A DNA stretch of 35,709 nt from assembly GCA_001275005.1 (NCBI GenBank), contig JWZX01001686.1, forward strand, positions 1 through 35,709, in the 5' to 3' direction. Source of the stretch: Chrysochromulina tobinii (taxonomy: Eukaryota > Haptophyta > Prymnesiales > Chrysochromulinaceae). Positions 9,712 to 17,802 of this stretch are shown here, one piece after another (the stretch's first letter is position 1; the number at the start of each line of letters is the position of its first letter). The translations under genes were made by a program, and so were the position numbers. The notes beneath the pieces were generated by a model. It was given only the letters and a program-made list of their open reading frames with translations, made no database searches and had not been told where the DNA came from.

Positions 9712-10318
9712 AGCAAAAAACTAAGGGGGGAGGCCAGACCTACTTGTGCCCCCCCCTAAAAAATCAGACCTTCATTACGGTTTGTCGTTTCCTGTGTTTA
9801 CGCGGTCGGAGGTGCGTATACGCAGAAACTTGTGTATACGCGAGGGGGTACGTATACGCACCCGCTGTGTATACGTACTACCGCTCGCGTATACGCACCT
9901 ACCTGCGTATATGCACCCGGGTGCGTGTACGCACCCGCTGCGTAAATGCACCCAGCGCTCGCGTATACACACCCACCCGCGTATACGCACCGGGTGCGTG
10001 TACGCAGGTAGGTGCGTATACGCACCCAGCGCTCGCGTAAACGCACTATTTCGCGTATACGCACCCGGGTGCGTAAACACACCTCTTGCATATACGCACC
10101 CAGCGTTCGCGTAAACGCGCTTTCTCGCGTATACACACCTGGGTGCGCATTCACGCACCCCCTGCGTTTACGCAGGGACGCGACGAACGTCATGCTTGTT
10201 CTCACGCGTTTGGTTGGAGTGTGATGTGTCGACGGCCTTCCTGAAACTCTTCAGTCAATGCAGATCCTAGCCGGCCGCGAGTCCCCCCGATGTTTTTGAG
10301 GGGCAAGGAACGCAAGTT
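9712..10318. other. Gap between the MFS and epimerase-like genes
   Basis: About 600 bases dominated by the GTATAC-centred minisatellite described separately. A short sequence at 10277-10303 (CGAGTCCCCCCGATG then TTTTTGAGGGG) is a weak match to the divergent-promoter element and sits 15 bases before the next start codon. Confidence 0.5.
9808..10175. repeat. GTATAC-centred palindromic minisatellite
   Basis: About 20 degenerate units of roughly 14-20 bases, typically GCGTATACGCACC, alternate with CACCCGGGTG or CACCCAGCGCTCG spacers. Each core is its own reverse complement (GCGTATACGC), so the array looks alike on both strands and gives long open frames rich in Tyr-Thr-Arg on both. Those frames are repeat artefacts. 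Variants have GTAAAC, GTGTAC and GTATAT cores. Confidence 0.92.
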
Positions 10319-11976
10319 TTGAAACGCTTTCTCGCGCCACGTGGATTGCGCCCCATTACGTTTGTGCGTCCCGATTCGAGCCCTGGCACAAAAGCGCGCA
10401 ACCACATGCAACTACGTCGCGACGAGGCTGAGCCGAGGGTGACCACGGTGATCTGGGTCGGCGGCACCTCGGCTCTGGCGCGCACCTACTTCGACGAGGT
10501 TCACCCGACCGTCCGCGATCGCTTGCACATTGTGGTCGCCGCACCGGCGCTGCCGTCGTGGACTCTGCCCAAAGTTGGCGTGAGCTTCGTGGCACTCGAC
10601 CTCCTTGACGTGAAGAGCGTCGACTCGTTTTTCTCGCGGCCGGAGCTACTCGACACATATCGCACGGGGCCGAGCGTCATGATCATCGGCGTGCGCCTTT
10701 CCCTCGTGTGGGCCGGCTCTCGCCAGAGCACGCTGGCGGCCCACCTGGGGCGCCTGATCTCGCGTGCAGCCGTTGCGGGCTGCCTGGGCGTGGTGCACAT
10801 CTCGTCGGTGGCCGTCGCCGACCACGTGGTCTCGCAACACAATGTCAGCGAGTCCGCACCGCTCCCCGCCCTCGACGCCTATCATAGCGACTATGATCGC
10901 TTCAAGAGGCTGAGTGAGGTGATCGTAGATGACGAGTGTACGAAAGCCAACGAGAGGGCCGCGCTGAGCGGGGAGACGCGAATGATGGTGTGGACGCACC
11001 TTCGCATCTCGGGCATCTTCTCCAATGACCCCGCGTGCATCCAGTGCACGGCGGTGCGCAACCAGGCCTACATCTCAGCTTACTCGAGCACGTGCATCGA
11101 TTTCAACTCCTCAGCCAACGTCTCCCACGCCATCACGCTTCTCGTCGAGCGGATCGTGAGAGTGGTCACGGCTCTTCCGGCCAGCGCGGACCCGAGCGTG
11201 CCCGTCGAGTGTGCAGCCAATCTGGATGGTCGTCGGGTGCAGCGTGTCTACTACTACACGCGCGCCACGACGGCGCCTGTGCCCTACGGCGCCCTCGTGG
11301 CCGACTACCGGTGATTACAATATGCTCTGCTGATGGCGCCTGATGGCGCCTGATGGCGTCTGATGACCTCTGATGACCTCTGATGGCCTCGGATGGCCTC
11401 TCTTATGACCTCGGATGGCCTCTCTTATGACCTCTGATGGCCTCTGAGTTCAGGTCTGCTCACGGCATCCAGTACGGCGTGTGGTTGCCCGAGATCCTCT
11501 ACCTCGGCTTTGTGCGCTGCGTACAAGCTCTGTGCGCGCTCTGCCGCTGGCTCGCCCTCGCGCGGTCGGTGGCGTACCTCCTCGCAGTCTCAGTAAGTGC
11601 CTCTGATGATACCTCTGATGATGCCTCTGACTGCCTCTGATGACCTCTGATGACCTCTGATGACCTCTGATGACCCCTGATAGCCTCTGATGACCCCTGA
11701 TAGCCTCTGATGACCTCTGATGACCGCTGATGACCGCTGATGACCTCTGATGTCCCCTGACTGCCTCTGATGGCCTCGGATTGCACACGTGGACAACTAC
11801 AGGTCGCGGATCACACGTTCGACTGCTCACGCTTCCGCGAGGACTTCCCCGAGATGCAAGCACGCGAGGAGTCCATCCGCGAGTGCTTCGTGCGCATCCG
11901 ACAACGGCAGGAGGAGGCGCTGGCGCTGTCGCGGGCGGATGCACTAAGCCGATCGGACACGGCCAAGTTGGGCTGA
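10319..11976 (+). CDS. NAD-dependent epimerase / 3-beta-hydroxysteroid dehydrogenase-like protein
   Basis: Exons 10319-11310 (phase 2), 11454-11592 and 11803-11976 give 434 residues. The Rossmann N-terminus reads VTTVIWVGGTSALAR. It is followed by a conserved beta strand and serine (GVVHISSVAVAD) and a YHSDYDRFKRLSE segment containing the SDR catalytic Y-x3-K-like pattern in modified form (YDRFK). MMVWTHLRISGIFSND and YSSTCIDFNSSANVSHAI match the substrate-side blocks of the extended SDR/3-beta-HSD family. A hydrophobic segment in exon 2 (LPEILYLGFVRCVQALCALC) could anchor the protein, as in 3-beta-HSD relatives. The nucleotide-binding glycines are GGTSA rather than GxxGxxG, so activity is uncertain. 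An alternative start is at 10406. Exon 3 ends in a charged tail, and part of this tail is duplicated downstream. Confidence 0.68.
11328..11447 (+). repeat. 10-bp tandem repeat in intron 1 of the epimerase-like gene
   Basis: Units of the type TGATGGCGCC, TGATGACCTC and GGATGGCCTC repeat head to tail. The acceptor is GAGTTCAG, ending at 11453. Confidence 0.9.
11598..11775 (+). repeat. 10-bp tandem repeat in intron 2 of the epimerase-like gene
   Basis: About 17 units of CTCTGATGAC with variants CTCTGATAGC, CGCTGATGAC and CCCTGATAGC. The intron closes with CAACTACAG at 11802. Confidence 0.92.
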
Positions 11977-12026
11977 CGTGCCCAAGTCGGCGCTGGCGCT
12001 GTCGCGGGCGGATGCACTAAGCCGAT
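11916..12026 (+). repeat. 38-bp direct repeat at the end of the epimerase-like gene
   Basis: Bases 11916-11953, which encode ALALSRADALSR, recur exactly at 11989-12026, 73 bases later. The second copy is outside the predicted stop, but in its own frame would give a similar ending (ALALSRADALSRLDADLK then stop). The shift of 73 changes the frame, so this is a recent duplication of the C-terminal coding edge. Confidence 0.85.
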
Positions 12027-12040
12027 TGGACGCGGACCTC

Positions 12041-12242
12041 AAGTGACTGGATGCCACGGCCGTCTCCTTCGAGTTTCGTTAAGTGACTGGATGCCACGGC
12101 CGTCCCTTCGAGTTTCGTTAAGTGACTGGATGCCACGGCCGTCCCTTCGAGTTTCGTTAAGTGACTGGATGCCGCGGCCGTCCCTTCGAGTTTCGTTAAG
12201 TGACTGGATGCCACGGCCGGCGCGTCCCTTCGAGTTTCGTTC
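12041..12242 (+). repeat. 39-40 bp minisatellite downstream of the epimerase-like gene
   Basis: Five copies of a unit that begins AAGTGACTGGATGCC and ends CCTTCGAGTTTCGTT. The first copy has one extra base pair, the fourth has GCGG for ACGG, and the last has a GCG insertion. The remaining gap to 12531 shows nothing recognisable. Confidence 0.95.
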
Positions 12243-12531
12243 TTGAGCGTCGCCTCTCGGGTGCTGCTGTATACCGGTTCTACTCACTCCTCTCTATCGC
12301 GCAAAAGCACAACTGGGCACCCGAGCGACGACCGACGTCGCGCGGACTCCCGATGGCGGACTCGTGCGCGCCCGGCCACGCTCGTCCCCGATGACCCGAC
12401 CGATCCTCGATCATCGCTGTGGTGCGTTTTGCCGCCAGGCGACTGTGTCACACTTAACTAACACTTAACGTAATTAGATACTACGCACTAGGTATCGAAG
12501 GCCCGCGAAGGAGACACCGTTAGTCTGGCAC

Positions 12532-13497
12532 TCATCGAGATGCGGCGCGCACACGGAGGGACGCACGGCTGTGTGTCGCACGAGGCTCCCGTTGATGGCC
12601 GCCGCAGTAGTGCGCCAGGAAGCTGTGCACGTGCGTCCTGGCCAGGACCGAATGGTGGATGTAATCGTCATACAGGGAGCAGCGCTCTAGGTTCCAAGCC
12701 CATGTGTCGACGATGTGCAAGTCGTGATTGCATGCAAGTGGCGTGTCTGCAGAAGTGCATAGGGCTCCCAGTAGGAGCTTGTTCGACTCGAGAAGCTGCG
12801 CATTCTTCGAAGCCGTCTCGTTGCACTTCCCGTACGCTGGCCTCGCTGAGTTTTCGTTGCACTTTTCTGGGCAAAGTGGCGTGCTGGTGCGCCAGTACAG
12901 GGTCGGTGTCGGCTGCTGCTCGGTACGGAGGCCCTTGAGCATCCGGGCAAGAGCAGGAGCTTCGCGCTCCTGGGTTGACAACCAGGTCGGAGCACGAGCC
13001 GGGTCGAGGATATCATCTGAGCCCGCTTGCAGGACAGCGACGTGGGGCGAGAGCGTGCTCCAATCTCGTTGCATCGCAGATGCATTCACGCGCCGTTCAA
13101 AGCCAAAGGTGATGGAAGTGTTCTTCCCGCTACGGAAGCGGCATGCGAGCATGTCATCTGGTCGGCCGAACGTTCCCTTGCCGCAAATACGCTTCTCTGT
13201 CTCGCGATCGGCAGCGGGACGGGTTTTCATCAAGCAAGCCGCGCCTGCCAAGCCATCATGGTCTTTGTGCACCCATGAATGTTCACCACAGTATGGGCTC
13301 AGCTGAACGAGGGTGCGATTGTCGAGAAGGTCTGCCAGAACAAATGCCCAATGGCGCGCAACAGAGTTCCCTCCGATGAAGACCCTCTGCCCTGCCAGAC
13401 ACTCGACAATCGCCGAATTTGTTATCGGTGGGGCTCCCAAATCGACAAATGTGGGCGCACCACGTTGCATGAGAAATGATCTGTTCTGCTGTTTCAA
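12532..13497 (-). CDS. Possible SGNH/GDSL-like PC-esterase domain protein
   Basis: A 321-residue open frame. RVFIGGNSVARHWAFVLADL near residues 38-57 resembles the first block of the SGNH-like PC-esterase fold (a GxS nucleophile motif, here GNS). The late segment YDDYIHHSVLARTHVHSFLAHYC resembles the D-x-x-H block that supplies the other catalytic residues in Pmr5/Cas1p-type O-acetyl esterase or transferase proteins. Between them are several cysteine pairs (LCPEKCNE, CNETASK, CTSADTPLAC), consistent with a lumenal or secreted domain. No signal peptide or membrane helix is visible at the N-terminus, so an upstream exon may be missing. The family call is by motif order only. An uncharacterised protein is the main alternative. 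Its start lies about 95 bases from the shared promoter element at 13592-13621. Confidence 0.55.
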   Translation of the reverse strand: MKQQNRSFLMQRGAPTFVDLGAPPITNSAIVECLAGQRVFIGGNSVARHWAFVLADLLDNRTLVQLSPYCGEHSWVHKDHDGLAGAACLMKTRPAADRETEKRICGKGTFGRPDDMLACRFRSGKNTSITFGFERRVNASAMQRDWSTLSPHVAVLQAGSDDILDPARAPTWLSTQEREAPALARMLKGLRTEQQPTPTLYWRTSTPLCPEKCNENSARPAYGKCNETASKNAQLLESNKLLLGALCTSADTPLACNHDLHIVDTWAWNLERCSLYDDYIHHSVLARTHVHSFLAHYCGGHQREPRATHSRASLRVRAASR

Positions 13498-13981
13498 GAC
13501 ATCACACTTGACTTCGAGTCTTGACGAAAGCTGAGCTGTTCAACACGACGCGCTTGTTAGCACACCGGGTGCAGAAAGTTGGCGCCCCAGAACGGTTCAA
13601 AAACACCGGGGGAGCCGGGACACCAAGCTCGCAATACGCGGGCGAAGGGGCGATTCTGCATTCTCCGCCCCTGAGCCCTGTTCTCCGCTTCACATCGACT
13701 CACGCGGATCACCGCACAGCGAACCTCACAGCCCGATGCCCACAACCCACCCGACCCACCAACGCACACGCAGGTGGCAGGACCACGCCACGACCCCGGA
13801 GCCGACTGAACCCGCGGCCGAAGAAGAGGCCGCCCGCTGTGAACCCGACCCTGTTTTACCGTCCCCGTGGCCGTTTGTATGTCCCCTGTCCGCGCGTGCA
13901 ATTCGATTGCACACGAATGCTCAAAATTTGCATTTTTGCCCATGCGGGCAAATTTTTTGCACTCGTTCAATCCGCGGGCCC
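13498..13981. promoter_or_regulatory. Divergent promoter region between the esterase-like gene and gene A2
   Basis: A head-to-head gap of 484 bases. It contains the reverse-oriented shared element (13592-13621) and a perfect hairpin at 13935-13952 (TTTGCCC, loop ATGC, GGGCAAA) about 30 bases before the A2 start. The rest is CCACCC-rich. Confidence 0.4.
13592..13621 (-). promoter_or_regulatory. Shared divergent-promoter element, copy 2 (reverse)
   Basis: On the minus strand it begins GTCCCGGCTCCCCCGG, continues TGTTTTT and ends ACCGT. Relative to the copy at 23931-23961 it lacks one C and has two substitutions. The hairpin stem CGGT/ACCG is kept. Confidence 0.55.
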
Positions 13982-16805
13982 ATGTCGAGCCGCACGACTT
14001 TTGACATTCCAGCTTTCGACCTCGACGGGAAGAAGCACAATGCGCGACTTGCCTACACGATCGCGAAGCACGGCGTGGTCAGGTGGGCCCATACACACGG
14101 CAATGCGCAGCGCCAAGAGTTGCTCGCCCGAGCCAATCCGTTCCTAGAGGAGGCGCCGGTGTCGTACCTCCGATGGCTGGAGGACAACGAGCGCGAGTAC
14201 TTCAAAAAGATTTTGTGCGCTAGCTTTGGCAACGGCAAGATGCAAACAGTGTTCAGGGCGCATCTTACTGAGCACCTTGCAGACAAGCGCGAGCTGGTGC
14301 AACCCGCTGTGCCGCCCAACATCTTCGACGATGTCGAGCTGCCGGCCGAGGAGGTCGGGGCGGGCGCGGACGGCGCGGCCGCTGTTGAGGGCGTGCCAAA
14401 AATTGCCAGCCGTGTGCAAGAGTGCAAATCTCTGTCGAGCCGCACGACTTTTGACATTCCAGCTTTCGACCTCGACGGGAAGAAGCACAATGCCCGACTT
14501 GCCTACACGATCGCGAAGCACGGCGTGGTCAGGTGGGCCCATACACACGGCAATGCGCAGCGCCAAGAGATGCTAGCCAAAGCCAATCCGTTCCTAGAGG
14601 AGGCGCCGGTGTCGTACCTCCAATGGCTGGAGGACAACGAGCGCCTCGACGAGCGCGAGTACTTCAAAAAGATCTTGTGCGCTAGCTTTGGCAACGGCAA
14701 GATGCAAACAGTGTTCAGGGCGCATCTTACTGAGCACCTTGCAGACAAGCGCGAGCTGGTGCAACCCGCTGTGCCGCCCAACATCTTCGACGACGTCGAG
14801 CTGCCGGCCGAGGAGGTCGGGGCGGGCGAGGCCGCTGCTGAGGGCGTGACGCCGCCCACCCCGGTGCCGTCCGCGCCGTCGTCCCACCTCTCGCCCGGCA
14901 CCGTGGAGCGTGTCGCCGATGCCATGGTCCAAGGCATGGTGGCACGCATCACGCCGCTCCACGAGCGCACGCACTCGGCCGTCCGCGACACGCACTCGGC
15001 CGTCCTCCAGGGGACCGCCGAGGTCAAGTCGGAAGTCAAGAACAGCGCCGCCGAGGTGAAGGCCGAAGTCAAGGCCGGCGCCACCGAGGTGAAGGCGCTC
15101 ATTTTGCACAGCCAGGAGAAGGCGGTCAAGGGCTTCGCCGCTCTGGCAATGCAAAATGCGCAGTCGCTTGCGCAGATGATGCAGGCGCTCGGCCTGGTCA
15201 CAGAGCACGTGACCGAGGCCGTGACCGAGGCCGCAAAGGCCGCCGTCGAGGCCACCGAGCGCGTGGGCGCCGTGGCTGAGAAGACGCTGACCGAGGCGTC
15301 GGGCGCACGCGCCGCCGCCGTCGGTGCTGAGGCAGCGGCGACCGAGGGCCTCTGCGTCACGCGGGAGGTGCTGGCGATCGTCAAGGAGATGGAGACTCGT
15401 CTGGATGCGCTCGCGTTCGAAAAGGACAAGAAGGAGGCGATCGTGGGGCTGCTCGTGAACGCCCCCGTGGCGCGAGAGCTCTCGGGCTGCAATAAGATCA
15501 TCGGCACGTGCGTCGATCTCATCCAAGGCCTGCCCTCTGTCGAGGAGAGCAGGGCGGCGGATGCCGAGGAGGCGCTCCGGGCGGAAGCGGCCGCCAAGGC
15601 CGAGGCTGAGGCGGCGGCTGCGGCCAAGCGCACTGCCAGCCTCCGCGGAGGCTCCGCGGGCCTCGCGCGTGCGCCGCCCAACGCGTCGAACACCCCAAAG
15701 ATTGTCAGCAAGAAGCCCAAGGCGGCGCCGGCGTCTGGCCGTGGCGGCACGAAGGCGGCGCTGACGGTGGCAGTAGAGACGATCGCCGCCCCCGAGTCCG
15801 ACTTCCTCAACGCCTCGGACAAGCAGGTGGCGCTGCGCGAGCTCATCACTTTGCTGCCGATGGTGCCCAACGAGAATCTCCTCGAGCTGCTCGCGCCCAA
15901 GGGCTACGTGACGCTAGCCCTCGTGTGCGCCCTCTCCTACAAAAAGTCGGCCGTCGTCACCACCGCCGCCGAGGTGCGTGCTCACGCGCCATCCCGCTGC
16001 ACGCGCGCGCCGCTCCACGCGCCGCCCGCTCTCGTCCGCTCAACTCGCTATGCCATGGCTGCAGGTCCTCGAGAAGCTGCTCGGCCTGCTGGAGTGCAAG
16101 CAGGCGGCGCAGCTGCTCGTCCAGGGCACGATCCGCACCGTGCTGCAGCAGTGCATGCGCGCCAAGGACGTCGCCGTGTGGCGCGCCTGCGGGCTGCTCG
16201 CGCCCTCGATGATGGCCAAGGCGCCTTCCTTCCCGGCGCTCGACATCGCCCTCGATGCGACCAGGCATGATCCGAAGGACCCTGTGGCGAAGCATCCGGG
16301 CTGCCGTGAGGCGGCGGGCATGGCGCTGTGCGCCGTGCTCCGAGTCGGCCCAAAGCTCGACTTCTACAAACAGGCATGCCCACCCTCACCCTCGCCCGCC
16401 CTCTCTGCCCTCTCCGCCTTACTCTCCGCCTCCAGCGCTGCTGCTGCTCTCTCGCCACCCAGCTGACCGCGCACGCATTCACTGGCACGCTTCCCATCAC
16501 AGCTCATCCACCAGTCAAATTTGGACGCCATCGTGAGCGCGATCGCGCGTCTCGCCGACTCGCCGGGCAAGCCGGCCACGTCGCATGCCAACACGCCCGA
16601 CGTGCGCCTTCAGGGCGTCGAATGCTGCGTGGCACTGCATACCTTCAGCCCGCAGGGCGCTAAGTCCGTGATCATGTGCCTCGCCCACAATGGCGCCATA
16701 TGCGACCGCCTGAAGGAGGCGCTCGCCATCATCGACAAGGTGACGGTGGACAAGATGCCTCTGCGCAATCAGCTCCTGAAGCAGCTGGGACCTGACGCAG
16801 CATGA
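13982..16805 (+). CDS. Gene A2: paralogue of A1 with a duplicated N-terminal module
   Basis: Exons 13982-15973, 16065-16373 and 16503-16805, all phase 0, give 867 residues. Intron 2 starts with GC (CAG then GCATGC). The N-terminal module (TTFDIPAFDLDGKKHNARLA...GVVRWAHTHGNAQRQE...EEAPVSYL...FGNGKMQTVFRAHLTEHLA) occurs twice, near residues 4-130 and 154-282, and the copies are nearly identical in DNA. Next come a Val/Glu/Lys-rich coiled coil with repeated EVKAEVK units, a second Ala/Glu-rich coiled coil, a basic Ala/Pro linker, and a C-terminal region of paired hydrophobic helices like HEAT/ARM repeats (VLEKLLGLLECKQAAQLLV and following). The last 29 residues match A1 almost exactly. The function is unknown. 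Long frames on the opposite strand here are shadows of the codon bias. Confidence 0.82.
13983..14870 (+). repeat. Tandem duplication of the A2 N-terminal module
   Basis: The block from 13983 recurs from 14433, an offset of 450 bases (150 codons). The two copies are almost identical over about 400 bases. The second copy has a 12-base insertion (CGCCTCGACGAG near 14644) and lacks about 15 bases in the Ala/Gly tail. The near identity implies a recent event or gene conversion. Confidence 0.93.
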
Positions 16806-17076
16806 ATGTGTGGAAATGGGGAGCAATGGTCGCCCGCCTCCTCGCGGCGCACCTCGGGCAATGCCGGTCATCCCACCGACTCACTATCCACTGAACAAGG
16901 TGCGCGGTGCGTGGAGCGCGCGGTTGCGGCGGCGGCTGATGTGCGCGGCGAAACACCTACGAACAGTGATAACAGAACTTTCACCACAGAGCGGCGGGGT
17001 CCGGTAGCAAAGAGGCGACCAGGACCACACGTGTGTGTCTCAAATGCGCATGCTGTCGTGTATGAGCAGTCGAGAC
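16806..17076 (+). repeat. 3' flank of A2, duplicate of 2522-2790
   Basis: Matches the A1 downstream flank, with a small insertion (GTGCGTGGAGCGCG near 16907-16920) and scattered substitutions. The conservation of this noncoding block suggests a shared 3' untranslated region and a relatively recent duplication. Confidence 0.85.
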
Positions 17077-17802
17077 GTGTGACACGTGATCAACAGGATT
17101 GGATTTGGGATTGGGTCGACTGGCAGCGCGCCACAGCCGCCTCGAACGCTGAACGCTCAACGCAGGCCGCCGCGCGGTCGGTGACTCCGAGTGGGCCTTT
17201 GTGGGCCTATCCGTCCGTAACCGTATCTGGAACATGATCTGGAAACTGGAAGATCTGCGGCTTTGTGAGATGGCCCGCGGCGCCCTGTACTTTTACTTAA
17301 TACAGCTGTGAGCTGACCGGGAAGAACCTAGGTTCCTAGCGGCTAGCGGCTGACGGTTCCGCGCCCGAACCGCGAATGGCGGCGCCGACGGCCGATTCGG
17401 CCCGCGGCCGCGCTTAAGGCCGCGCGACATCCGCGAATGAATATGTTCTGATATGTAGGAGCATGATCACCCAATCGGTGGGGTCAACTGCTTCCCCCTC
17501 GCGGAGAAAAACGAACGGCTCGGCACTCAATTCGTCTGATACGTATTTCGTTTCGGAACGACGTAGTGTTTAGTAGTTTAGTAGGAGGTGACGCGGTACG
17601 ATATGTGCCCGAAGAACCGCAAGTTTTTCGAGGTTGCCAGCTGCCGCACTGATGATCGGTGGGGTCAACTGGCGAAGGTAACGGCTCGACGCGATCGTTT
17701 CGTATTTCGCCCCATAACCAGAACAAATCCCCACAATCCTCTCCCGCACGCTGTGACACGGATGACCCGAACGAAGGCCGCAAGTTTTTCGAGGTCGGAG
17801 CA
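17077..17802. other. Gap before pLGIC-2 with a degenerate direct duplication
   Basis: Noncoding sequence of about 725 bases. CGGTGGGGTCAACTG occurs at 17476-17490 and 17657-17671, and CCGCAAGTTTTTCGAGGT at 17617-17634 and 17778-17795, so a segment of roughly 160-180 bases looks partly duplicated just upstream of the channel gene. The pLGIC-2 frame is open back to 17659. Confidence 0.6.

Noticed and set aside
9744-10224. Several Tyr/Thr/Arg-rich open frames on both strands
   Set aside because: They arise from the strand-symmetric GTATAC minisatellite, which lacks stops in several frames.
12043-12287. Repetitive frames encoding TGCHGR..PSRVSLSDW-type units
   Set aside because: They are translations of the 39-bp minisatellite, open on both strands.
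13592-13623. tRNA or tRNA-derived element (GGTTCAAAAAC, then ending in CACCA)
   Set aside because: It looks a little like a T arm plus CCA, but no D arm, anticodon arm or acceptor pairing could be found upstream, and the other two copies do not keep the T-loop sequence.
14503-15900. 465-residue open frame on the minus strand across A2
   Set aside because: It is a Ser/Ala/Thr-rich shadow of the A2 codon bias, has no domain, and runs antisense to the duplicated module, which is conserved in the A2 sense frame. Similar shadows occur across A1 (1126-2004) and the TPR gene (33551-34699).
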